In this document: one piece after another, positions 1-5,873 of the stretch | Position numbering within the stretch: position 1 is the stretch's first letter | Layout: every line of letters starts with the position of its first letter | Translations under genes and position numbers: made by a program | Origin: Eubacteriales bacterium | GTDB taxonomy: Bacteria; Bacillota; Clostridia; Christensenellales; CAG-138 | DNA length: 12,105 nt | Direction: 5' to 3' | NCBI GenBank assembly: GCA_028701165.1 | Contig: JAQVRG010000018.1 | Coordinates: forward strand, 1 to 12,105 | The notes under the pieces: model-generated | What the model was told of the DNA's origin: nothing | Database searches by the model: none | The model's input: only the letters and a program-made list of their open reading frames with translations

Positions 1-802
1 TATCGCGCAAGGCTTGCGCGACCTCGCGGGGTCCCTTGGCATTCTTGCCGCCCACGGGATCACAGGCGCCGGAAAGGACTAGAATGGGTTTATGCGGCAC
101 CTTGCTCGCCCAATCCTTTTGACCGATTTCCATCAAGCCGTCGAAAAGGTCGCGGAAGGCCGCCGTGGTGAAGATAAAACCGCATTTGGGGTCTTGCATG
201 TACGCTTCTACAATGGCGCTGTCGTGCGAAAGCCAATCAAAGGGCGTTTTCGCATCGGGGATGGCCTTGGCGTACGCGCCGAAGGCAAGCTTATCAAGCG
301 ATTGGTTGGGCGTTTTCAGCTTGCCCTTTTTGATATCGCGGTTGGCGATCCATTTGGCGATGGGTAGCGCGGCGTTTTTTCCCGCTGTGCCGGAGAAGAT
401 GAAGCCGTCTATATCCGTTCCGCAGCGGGAGGCATAGCTGCGCGCCAAAAAGGAGCCCATGCTGTGGCCAAAGAGAACATAAGGCAGATCGGGATATGCC
501 GCTTTCGTGTTGGCGTGCAGGGTCTGCATATCCTTGATTAAATTTGTCCAGCCGTCCGTTTCGCCGAAATAGCCGTCCGTTCCCGTGCCGGAGGTTTTTC
601 CGTGACCGATATGATCCTGCCCCGTCACCACAAAGCCGCGCTCACATAAATAAGACGCAAAACCGCTATACCGGCTGATGTGCTCTGCCATGCCGTGCGT
701 AAGCTGCACGACGCCGCGCGGTTTTTCCGCGTCCGGTATCCATGTGCTGACATAAACGTCCCCCAAACCGGTTGAGGAAGGGAAAAAGGATTCCGTCGTC
801 AT
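1..802 (-). CDS. alpha/beta hydrolase, monoglyceride lipase / lysophospholipase type (3' end outside window)
   Basis: Only the first 267 codons are present; the gene runs off the left edge. The protein is a cytoplasmic-type serine hydrolase (no signal peptide) of the Hydrolase_4 / serine aminopeptidase S33 group, which cleaves acyl esters such as monoacylglycerols or lysophospholipids. Visible motifs in order: the oxyanion-hole region THGMAEH (35-41), the strand DHIGHGKTSGTG (63-74), the nucleophile elbow GHSMG with Ser114 (112-116), and LSGACDPVGG with the likely catalytic Asp248. The catalytic His must lie beyond the edge. The ATG at 802-800 is supported by AGGAGGG (811-817) with 8-nt spacing. 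It is divergent from a LysR-type gene 180 bp away, so that regulator may control it. The family is confident; the substrate is unknown. Confidence 0.9.
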   Translation of the reverse strand, partial: MTTESFFPSSTGLGDVYVSTWIPDAEKPRGVVQLTHGMAEHISRYSGFASYLCERGFVVTGQDHIGHGKTSGTGTDGYFGETDGWTNLIKDMQTLHANTKAAYPDLPYVLFGHSMGSFLARSYASRCGTDIDGFIFSGTAGKNAALPIAKWIANRDIKKGKLKTPNQSLDKLAFGAYAKAIPDAKTPFDWLSHDSAIVEAYMQDPKCGFIFTTAAFRDLFDGLMEIGQKDWASKVPHKPILVLSGACDPVGGKNAKGPREVAQALRD

Positions 803-831
803 AAGATATGCCCTCCTAAAAAATGCAATAC

Positions 832-845
832 TGCGCCATCGCGCA
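832..845. promoter_or_regulatory. short inverted repeat in the hydrolase 5' region
   Basis: The bases TGCGC-CATC-GCGCA form a perfect 5-bp inverted repeat 30 bp upstream of the hydrolase ATG. It could be a small hairpin in the hydrolase leader or a protein-binding site. It may also be chance, and no function is assigned. Confidence 0.25.
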
Positions 846-863
846 ATGGAAAGAATAATTTAG

Positions 864-881
864 TATACCATAAAAAGTATA
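864..881. promoter_or_regulatory. candidate operator/promoter region for the hydrolase (TATAC-N8-GTATA)
   Basis: TATAC and GTATA are inverted arms separated by 8 bp, centred between the divergent hydrolase and LysR genes. On the minus strand the repeat contains two TATACT-like hexamers that could act as -10 elements for the hydrolase, but neither has a good -35 partner. That pattern would suit an activator-dependent promoter. The spacing does not fit the canonical LysR T-N11-A box, so assignment to the neighbouring regulator is inference. Confidence 0.3.
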
Positions 882-922
882 GCTCTGCTTTGATGTTTTA
901 AACTATGTATTAGTTTTACTTA

Positions 923-951
923 TTGCAAAACCCATAATGATAGCTTATAAT
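923..951 (+). promoter_or_regulatory. sigma-A-type promoter of the LysR/WG operon
   Basis: TTGCAA (923-928) and a perfect TATAAT (946-951) are separated by 17 bp. The expected transcript start is near 958, leaving a leader of about 25 nt before the LysR ATG at 983. It is the best promoter match in the window. The rpmB promoter uses the same -35 hexamer and spacing. Confidence 0.75.
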
Positions 952-982
952 AAAAAAATCGACAGAAAGGGAATAAAGCGAT

Positions 983-1882
983 ATGACAGCGGATCTGGAT
1001 CTTTACAGCATATTTTGCACCGTAGCAAAATGTGGCAGCCTTTCGCACGCGGCGCGCGAGCTATACGTCAGCCAGCCTGCGATCAGCCAATCTATGCACA
1101 GGCTGGAATATATGCTTGGCTGCACGCTTTTTACAAGAAACAGCCGCGGCATCACGCTTACGAGCGAAGGACGCATGCTCTACAGCTACGCGGATAAAGC
1201 GGTTAGCCTGATTACCGCTGCCGAGGACAAGCTTAACCGCATGCGCACGCTTAAAAGCGGCGGTTTAATGATCGGCGCGAGCGATACGCTGTGCCAATAT
1301 TTTCTCTTGCCCTATTTAGAAGAATTTCATATGGCATACCCCGACGTGCAGCTGCAGGTAACCAACCGCACCACGCCGGAAACGGTGGAGCTTCTTAAGG
1401 TAGGTAAGGTCGACATCGCGCTTGTAAATCTGCCCGTTGAAGACAGTGCGCTTTCGACCCGCGAAGTGCTCAAGGTACATGACGTTTTTGTCGCGTCCGA
1501 AAGGTTTGCAAGTCTTAAGGGGCATCCCGTGCAGTTTAATGATTTGGCACGCGAACCGCTGGTGCTGCTGGAGCAGGCTTCCAATTCCAGAAAATACTTG
1601 GATGATTTTGCTTCCGTGTGCGGCGTGACGCTGCATCCGGAAATCGAATTGGGCGCGCATTCACTCTTGGTGGAATTTGCAAAGATCGGCTTAGGCATTG
1701 CTTGCGTGACCTATGAATTTGCGGCGCAGGCCATCAACAGCGGCGAGCTTTTTGAAATCGAACTCACGACGCCCATGCCCTCACGAAACATCGGCCTTAT
1801 ATCCTTGGAGGGCGTGCCGCTTTCCGCCGCTGCCGACAGGTTTATTTCTATCGTATTGCATCAGGAGGTCGAAAAGGAATAG
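983..1882 (+). CDS. LysR-type transcriptional regulator
   Basis: A 299-residue protein, the usual length for the family. The N-terminal winged helix-turn-helix covers about residues 5-64, with the typical core SLSHAARELYVSQPAISQ followed by LGCTLFTRNSRGITLTSEG. The C-terminal periplasmic-binding-protein-like effector domain begins near residue 92 (GLMIGASDTLCQYFLLPYL) and runs to about 292; it includes VDIALVN and LVEFAKIGLGIACV, which match the CysB/CysL-like fold. The ATG lies after a purine-rich AGAAAGGGAA ribosome binding site and 32 bp after a good promoter. Members of this family usually control a divergent neighbour and themselves, so the hydrolase at 1-802 is the first candidate target. 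The stop codon is 1 bp before the WG-repeat gene, indicating co-transcription. The effector molecule is unknown. Confidence 0.93.
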   Translation: MTADLDLYSIFCTVAKCGSLSHAARELYVSQPAISQSMHRLEYMLGCTLFTRNSRGITLTSEGRMLYSYADKAVSLITAAEDKLNRMRTLKSGGLMIGASDTLCQYFLLPYLEEFHMAYPDVQLQVTNRTTPETVELLKVGKVDIALVNLPVEDSALSTREVLKVHDVFVASERFASLKGHPVQFNDLAREPLVLLEQASNSRKYLDDFASVCGVTLHPEIELGAHSLLVEFAKIGLGIACVTYEFAAQAINSGELFEIELTTPMPSRNIGLISLEGVPLSAAADRFISIVLHQEVEKE

Positions 1883-1883
1883 T

Positions 1884-3035
1884 ATGGCGTCCAAAGGGAA
1901 CGGATCGAATCCGATACTGGCAGCTTATTTTATCTTGGTTGCGCTTGTCGTTGCGGGCGTGACCATTTTTGCGTTGCTTTATTCCGGGCAAGGCGCAGCC
2001 GCGCTCAACAATGCCAGCGCCGCCTTTAACGAAGCCGTGCAGGAGGAACGCGGCTTGGATATTCAAACGACGCCGGCGCCCACGCCCACCCCCGTCCCCG
2101 TTTCTTTGGCGGGGCGCATCATTCCTTACTATGATACGGGTATTTGGGGTTATAAAAACACAGCCGGACAGATCGTGATACAGCCTGCGTTTACAGAGGC
2201 GTACGAGTTTGAAAACGGCGTTGCTTTCGCAAAAAAAGACGGTGTTTTCGGACTTCTTTCCGTAAACGACGTGTGGCTTGTAGAACCCGTATGGACGAGC
2301 GTGCAGCCGTTTTCGGACGATTATGCGGCGGTGGAAAAGGACGGCAAGTGGGGCTATATTGACAGAAGCGGCAAGACGGTGATCGACTATACATTCCGTG
2401 AAGCAGGCAGCTTTCACTGCGGGCGCGCCGCTGTGCGAAGCGGTTCGGCGTTTGGCTATATTGACATTTTCGGCAATATGGCGGTAAGCGCAAAATGGCG
2501 CAAGGCCGGTGATTTTGCGGAAGATTTGGCCTTTGCAACCTCCAATGAATATGAGAAGGACCGCCATTACATCATCGATAAGGTGGGCGAAAAGGTAGCG
2601 ACGCTCGGTTCTACGATCCAAGGCACCGTTTTTTCCGAAGGGTTCGCGGTCGTTGTGGAGCGTGGCTCGACGTATTATTACTTGAATTCCGTCGGGCAAT
2701 CCGCCTACAAGCAGACCTTCCGCGACGCGCGCGCTTTTTCGGAAGGGCTGGCGGCGGTGCAGAACGAGGACGGATGGGGCTTCATCAATACCCTCGGCTC
2801 CTTTGAGATTCCCGCACAATACGCACAGGTGCAGGATTTTAGCGACGGCTATGCCGCGGTGCTGGATAAGGCCTCCGGAAAGTGGGGCTATATCGATCAG
2901 AAGGGCGAAGGCAAGATCGAAGCGCTGTACGATTCCGCGGAGCCTTTTCAAGAAGGCTTTGCCATCGTATCGATCGGCAGCGAGTTTTATTTGCTGGATC
3001 AAAAAGGCGAAAGCAAGTTATTCTATACGAAATAA
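1884..3035 (+). CDS. membrane-anchored WG-repeat protein
   Basis: A 383-residue protein. Residues 1-10 are short and polar, 11-33 form one hydrophobic helix (signal anchor, so the bulk is probably outside the cell), and 63-73 are a Pro/Thr linker (TPAPTPTPVPV). Residues from about 80 to the end are about nine WG-like repeats. Clear unit cores are IWGYKNTAG, KWGYIDRSG, AFGYIDIFG, GWGFINTLG and KWGYIDQKG; degenerate ones are VFGLLSVND, YYYLNSVG and EFYLLDQKG. Each is followed by a strand ending in F..G.A.V. WG repeats are thought to form a beta-propeller-like or solenoid surface; no enzymatic motif is seen. I chose the ATG at 1884 rather than in-frame upstream codons because it gives a clean signal anchor, has AGGAGG/AAAAGGAA just upstream inside the end of the LysR gene, and lies 1 bp after the LysR stop. 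The specific role is unknown. Confidence 0.88.
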   Translation: MASKGNGSNPILAAYFILVALVVAGVTIFALLYSGQGAAALNNASAAFNEAVQEERGLDIQTTPAPTPTPVPVSLAGRIIPYYDTGIWGYKNTAGQIVIQPAFTEAYEFENGVAFAKKDGVFGLLSVNDVWLVEPVWTSVQPFSDDYAAVEKDGKWGYIDRSGKTVIDYTFREAGSFHCGRAAVRSGSAFGYIDIFGNMAVSAKWRKAGDFAEDLAFATSNEYEKDRHYIIDKVGEKVATLGSTIQGTVFSEGFAVVVERGSTYYYLNSVGQSAYKQTFRDARAFSEGLAAVQNEDGWGFINTLGSFEIPAQYAQVQDFSDGYAAVLDKASGKWGYIDQKGEGKIEALYDSAEPFQEGFAIVSIGSEFYLLDQKGESKLFYTK

Positions 3036-3044
3036 AAATACTGC

Positions 3045-3073
3045 TTGCAATGCCGTAACGCTTGTGTTAGAAT
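3045..3073 (+). promoter_or_regulatory. rpmB promoter (extended -10)
   Basis: TTGCAA (3045-3050) and TAGAAT (3068-3073) have 17-bp spacing, with TG one base upstream of the -10 (TGTTAGAAT, an extended -10). It begins 10 bp after the WG gene stop. I see no terminator between the two genes, so rpmB may also receive read-through. The start of transcription would be near 3080. Confidence 0.7.
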
Positions 3074-3091
3074 CGTCATGTTTGAGTTCTG

Positions 3092-3103
3092 GGCCGAAAG
3101 GCC
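3092..3103 (+). promoter_or_regulatory. GNRA-capped hairpin in the rpmB leader
   Basis: GGCC-GAAA-GGCC makes a 4-bp GC stem with a GAAA tetraloop, about 12 nt after the predicted start of transcription and 18 nt before the rpmB Shine-Dalgarno. It is short. It could be a ribosomal-protein leader element or a 5' stabilising hairpin; I do not recognise a named leader family. Confidence 0.35.
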
Positions 3104-3135
3104 ATGTTATATATGTCGGTAAGGAGGTGTAATGC

Positions 3136-3327
3136 ATGGGTAAGTTTTGTGAAGTATGCAACAAGGGTGCTATGTCCGGTAATTTGGTGAGTCACTCCAA
3201 TCGTAAAACCAAAAGGACTTGGGCTCCTAACGTTCAGCGTGTTACCGTCGTCGTGGGCGGCGTTGCGCGCAAGATGAACGTTTGCACGCGTTGCCTTCGT
3301 TCCGGCAAGGTACAGCGCAGCGTTTGA
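3136..3327 (+). CDS. rpmB: 50S ribosomal protein L28
   Basis: A 63-residue protein of typical L28 length, part of the large ribosomal subunit near the exit-site region. It shows the family hallmarks: MGKFCEVCNKGAMSGNLVSH at the start, then NRKTKRTWAPN and VCTRCLRSGKV. Cysteines at 5, 8, 50 and 53 form two CxxC pairs, so this is the zinc-binding C+ form rather than the zinc-independent C- paralogue used under zinc limitation. The start is fixed by a near-perfect AAGGAGGTG (3121-3129) 6 nt before the ATG. It is a single-gene unit with its own promoter and terminator. Confidence 0.98.
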   Translation: MGKFCEVCNKGAMSGNLVSHSNRKTKRTWAPNVQRVTVVVGGVARKMNVCTRCLRSGKVQRSV

Positions 3328-3343
3328 GAAAAAATCGTTTGGG

Positions 3344-3368
3344 CGGGCGTCTTCGGACGTCCGTTTTT
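3344..3368 (+). terminator. intrinsic terminator after rpmB
   Basis: CGGGCGTC (3344-3351) pairs with GACGTCCG (3356-3363) around a UUCG tetraloop, with one G-U pair, and is followed at once by TTTTT (3364-3368). It lies 17 bp after the rpmB stop. On the minus strand the same hairpin is followed 9 nt later by six T residues (3329-3334), so it may also serve the small minus-strand gene at 3387-3572. Confidence 0.88.
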
Positions 3369-3386
3369 ATTATGCAAAGATTTGTC

Positions 3387-3572
3387 CTATCTGCGGAATA
3401 GAAACCACTCAAAGCATACAATACCGATAAAGGAAAGCACGATTGCGTTCCAAAGGCTGATATCCAAGCACAGCCACAACGGCAAAAGAATCAAGAATAA
3501 GCAGCCGCAGCGGAAAGTGCGCCGCCTTACGCAGCCTCTGCGTATACGGACTGTAGAGGGTCTTGTTTGCAT
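3387..3572 (-). CDS. small membrane protein, 61 residues, unrecognised
   Basis: I do not recognise this protein. It has a strongly basic N-terminus (arginines at 4, 9, 11, 12, 16, 17, 18 and 21), then two hydrophobic segments (about 23-36 and 41-59) separated by LDISLW. It ends with two arginines. Five cysteines (14, 22, 24, 35, 53) are notable for so short a protein. The arginine-rich N-terminus predicts a cytoplasmic N-terminus. The ATG at 3572 has a strong GGAGGT (3580-3585) 7 nt upstream, and this favours it over the in-frame ATG at 3590, which would overlap that site. It is divergent from the ABC importer and convergent with rpmB. The SD and hydrophobic profile argue that it is real; its role cannot be inferred. 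Confidence 0.6.
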   Translation of the reverse strand: MQTRPSTVRIRRGCVRRRTFRCGCLFLILLPLWLCLDISLWNAIVLSFIGIVCFEWFLFRR

Positions 3573-3616
3573 GCGCCGACCTCCAATCATTACGATAGCA
3601 TCATACTAACAACATA

Positions 3617-3632
3617 CGCGGCGCGCGCCGCG
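3617..3632. promoter_or_regulatory. 16-bp perfect GC palindrome in a divergent intergenic region
   Basis: The bases CGCGGCGCGCGCCGCG read the same on both strands. The palindrome lies between the small membrane protein (start 3572) and the ABC ATPase (start 3696), just upstream of the candidate importer promoter, where an operator would sit. All-GC palindromes can also arise by chance in GC-rich sequence, so function is unproven. Confidence 0.35.
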
Positions 3633-3636
3633 GACG

Positions 3637-3666
3637 TTCACGCCAAGAAGAATGAAAGAATACAAT
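3637..3666 (+). promoter_or_regulatory. candidate promoter of the ABC importer operon
   Basis: TTCACG (3637-3642, four of six consensus bases) and TACAAT (3661-3666, five of six) are 18 bp apart. A perfect TATAAT at 3673-3678 has no -35 partner and would start transcription inside the ribosome binding site (GGGGGT, 3684-3689), so it is less likely. The choice is uncertain. Confidence 0.4.
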
Positions 3667-3695
3667 GGAAAGTATAATTCTTCGGGGGTAATGGT

Positions 3696-4442
3696 ATGTC
3701 CAAAATGGTTGAAATACGAGATGTAGATCTCATTTATCATGAAATGCAGGGCGAAACGCTCGCCCTAAGGGGGCTTAGCATGGATGTTGCGCAAGGCGAA
3801 TTCGTGTCCGTGGTCGGCCCCTCCGGCTGTGGAAAAACGAGCATGCTGTCCATGCTTGCGGGGCTGCTGCAACCGTCCGGCGGTACACTATGGGTCGGCG
3901 ATTCATCGCCGGGATATATGCTGCAGCGGGATCATCTGCTGGATTGGCGCACGATCGAAGGAAACATTCTGCTCGGCTTGGAGGTAAAACGGATTTGCAG
4001 CCGTGAAAAGCGCGCGTATGCGCTCTCGCTGCTGGAAAAATACGGATTGTATGAATTCAAGGACGCGTATCCGCGTCAGCTTTCCGGCGGCATGCGCCAA
4101 AAGGTTGCGCTGATTCGGACGCTGGCCTGTTCCCCGTCGCTCCTTCTGCTGGATGAGCCTTTCTCCGCGCTGGATTTCCAAACCCGCGTGCGCTTGGCAA
4201 ACGAGGTGTACGATATCATTCGGCGCGAAGAAAAAACCGCGATTCTTGTTACGCACGATATTTCGGAAGCGATATCCATGAGCGACCGCGTTATCGTTTT
4301 TTCGGGACGGCCTGCCGCCGTGAAGGCGGAGCACAGGCTGCAGCTCAAGGAATCCACGCCGCTGCGACGGCGCAGCGAGGATGGTTTTAAGGAATACTTC
4401 GACACGATCTGGAAGGAGCTTGACAATGAAGAAAATCGATAA
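3696..4442 (+). CDS. ABC importer ATPase, nitrate/sulfonate/taurine (SsuB/TauB-like) class
   Basis: A 248-residue ATP-binding subunit that powers uptake through the partner permease encoded next. Motifs in order: Walker A GPSGCGKT (41-48), Q-loop Gln77 in YMLQRDHLLDWRTI, signature LSGGMRQK (129-136), Walker B LLLLDE (149-154) followed by the D-loop SALD, and the H-loop His187 in VTHDISEA. The sequence between the Q-loop and signature, and the C-terminal end PLRRRSEDGFKEYFDTIWKEL, resemble SsuB/TauB/NrtD proteins. The ATG at 3696 has GGGGGT 6 nt upstream. The 3' end overlaps the permease gene by 17 bp, so the two are translationally coupled. No substrate-binding protein gene is adjacent, so the substrate (sulfonate, taurine, nitrate, thiamine precursor or another) cannot be assigned. 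Confidence 0.93.
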   Translation: MSKMVEIRDVDLIYHEMQGETLALRGLSMDVAQGEFVSVVGPSGCGKTSMLSMLAGLLQPSGGTLWVGDSSPGYMLQRDHLLDWRTIEGNILLGLEVKRICSREKRAYALSLLEKYGLYEFKDAYPRQLSGGMRQKVALIRTLACSPSLLLLDEPFSALDFQTRVRLANEVYDIIRREEKTAILVTHDISEAISMSDRVIVFSGRPAAVKAEHRLQLKESTPLRRRSEDGFKEYFDTIWKELDNEENR

Positions 4443-5247
4443 TACGGGGCAATCCGAACAGCATAGCGCCTTTTTGCGGGCACAGGCGCGAAAAACGCGT
4501 TTGATCCACCTGATGCGGTATCTGCTTTTAGCGCTGTTTTTGCTTGCGTGGGAAATGGCCGCGTGCGTCGGCTGGATCGATCCCTTCATCGTAAGCTCGC
4601 CTTCGCGTGTGGCGGCGACGATCGGCAGACTGTATCAAAACGGCGAATTGTTTTTGCATATCGGCGTTACGCTTTTTGAAACCGTCGTAGGCTTCCTTAT
4701 AGGGACGCTGCTGGGGACGCTGCTTGCGATGCTCCTATGGTGGAGCCGTACGCTATCGCGCATTCTCGATCCGTACCTTGTGGTGCTCAACGCCCTGCCA
4801 AAGATTGCCTTAGGGCCGATACTGATCGTTTGGTTCGGCGCGGGCGTAAAAAGCATCATCGTGATGGCGCTTTTGATTTCCACGATCGTAACGGTCATGA
4901 GCGTGCTTGCGGGTTTTATGGAGATTACGGATGAAAAACAGCTCTTGATGCGCACGCTTGGCGCAAGCAAGTGGCAGATTTTGCGTATGGTGGTGCTCCC
5001 CGCCTCTGTGCCCACGTTTATGAGCGCGCTGAAGATCAGCGTAGGCATGAGCTGGGTTGGCGTTATCGTAGGCGAATATTTGGTTTCACGCGCGGGGCTT
5101 GGATATTTGATCGTATATGGCGGGCAGGTATTTAAGCTGGATCTTGTGATGGCCAGCATCGTGGTATTGTGCGCGCTGGCCGCCATCATGTACTACGGCG
5201 TGGCATATTTGGAAAAGCGTTTTGCGCATTGGCGCGCGCACGCCTAG
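4426..5247 (+). CDS. ABC importer permease (SsuC/TauC-like, BPD_transp_1 family)
   Basis: A 273-residue inner-membrane permease, the usual size for this class. Residues 1-28 are a polar cytoplasmic N-terminus, and about six hydrophobic segments follow: near 29-48, 76-103, 115-138, 140-160, 203-222 and 240-261. The EAA loop that docks with the ATPase is visible as LMRTLGASKWQILRMVVLPA (about 169-188), with the conserved Gly and the hydrophobic-LP ending. The ATG at 4426 is chosen over an upstream in-frame ATG at 4381 because AAGGAG lies 7 nt before it and it gives the short overlap with the ATPase typical of coupled pairs. The stop codon is 1 bp from the stop of convergent rdgB. Confidence 0.93.
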   Translation: MKKIDNTGQSEQHSAFLRAQARKTRLIHLMRYLLLALFLLAWEMAACVGWIDPFIVSSPSRVAATIGRLYQNGELFLHIGVTLFETVVGFLIGTLLGTLLAMLLWWSRTLSRILDPYLVVLNALPKIALGPILIVWFGAGVKSIIVMALLISTIVTVMSVLAGFMEITDEKQLLMRTLGASKWQILRMVVLPASVPTFMSALKISVGMSWVGVIVGEYLVSRAGLGYLIVYGGQVFKLDLVMASIVVLCALAAIMYYGVAYLEKRFAHWRAHA

Positions 5248-5248
5248 G

Positions 5249-5842
5249 CTATGTAAGCTTATCCAGCTTCTCGCACAGCGCTGTCAGCGCCCGTTTGCGG
5301 TGGCTGACGGCGTTTTTTTCGTCCGCCGTCAATTGGGCGAAGGTTTTGTTAAAGGGCGCGTAATAAAACAAGGGATCGTAGCCGAATCCGTTGTTGCCCT
5401 GCGGTGTGTTAAGAAGCTCTCCCTCGACCTCGCCGCGGGCGCATATGTCCGCTTCACCGCGTTTGGACAAGCATACGGCGGTGACAAAACGGCAGCCGCG
5501 CTGCGCGGGCGGCACGTCGCGCATGACCTCAAGCAGCTTTGCGTTGTTGGCGGCGTCGTTATGCCCGTCTCCCGCAAAGCGCGCGCTGTATACGCCGGGC
5601 GCGCCGCCGAGCGCATCCACCATCAGACCGCTGTCGTCCGCCAATACCGCGTCGGCTGTAGATAAAGACAGTATAGCGTGCGCTTTGATCGCGGCGTTTT
5701 CTTCAAACGTTACGCCGTCCTCCGCAACATCCACGTCGATACCGGCGTCGCGCAGCGTAAGGATGTCGGTGAAATAGGGCGAGAGGATGCTTTTGATCTC
5801 CTCGACCTTGTGCTTGTTGTTGGATGCGATAAGAAGCTGCAT
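5249..5842 (-). CDS. rdgB: RdgB/HAM1 family XTP/dITP pyrophosphatase
   Basis: A 197-residue cytosolic house-cleaning enzyme that hydrolyses dITP, XTP and related non-canonical purine triphosphates to the monophosphate, preventing their incorporation into DNA and RNA. Visible motifs: the substrate loop SNNKHKVEE (7-15), TFEENAAIKA (45-54), the metal/catalytic DDSGLMVDALGGAPGVYSAR (69-88), GNNGFGYDPLF (149-159) and the base-recognition SHRKRAL (180-186). The ATG at 5842 is chosen because AAAGGAGG lies 5 nt upstream and the sequence begins as in the family; longer in-frame reading upstream would run back into the gerM-like gene. It follows that gene by 31 bp and shares its transcript. In Bacillus subtilis the homologue (ysnA) lies in the same neighbourhood, separated from gerM by rph. 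Confidence 0.96.
   Translation of the reverse strand: MQLLIASNNKHKVEEIKSILSPYFTDILTLRDAGIDVDVAEDGVTFEENAAIKAHAILSLSTADAVLADDSGLMVDALGGAPGVYSARFAGDGHNDAANNAKLLEVMRDVPPAQRGCRFVTAVCLSKRGEADICARGEVEGELLNTPQGNNGFGYDPLFYYAPFNKTFAQLTADEKNAVSHRKRALTALCEKLDKLT
5283..5319 (+). terminator. candidate terminator for the ABC operon inside rdgB (antisense)
   Basis: GTCAGC (5283-5288) and GCTGAC (5303-5308) are perfect 6-bp arms. Inside them CCG (5291-5293) and CGG (5298-5300) can pair around TTTG. After GGCG comes a run of seven T residues (5313-5319). The structure starts about 36 bp beyond the permease stop. It overlaps rdgB codons for the conserved EKNAVSHRKRALT segment, so chance from coding constraint is a real alternative. 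Confidence 0.4.
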
Positions 5843-5873
5843 GTATGCCTCCTTTTGTATAGGGCGTGTCGGC

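Noticed and set aside
1848..3002. Long open frame (384 codons) on the minus strand opposite the WG-repeat gene
   Set aside because: It is antisense to a well-supported gene with clear repeats, has no convincing ribosome binding site and shows no recognisable domain. Its low-complexity Arg/Leu/His composition is typical of a shadow frame.
3382..3609. 75-codon plus-strand frame across the small membrane protein gene
   Set aside because: Composition is basic and low in hydrophobics, and it has no clear ribosome binding site. The opposite strand has a strong SD and a coherent membrane-protein profile.
3603..3695. Possible riboswitch (for example TPP) upstream of the ABC importer
   Set aside because: The distance from the candidate promoter to the start codon is about 25-30 nt, too short for any known riboswitch, and no conserved aptamer motif is visible.
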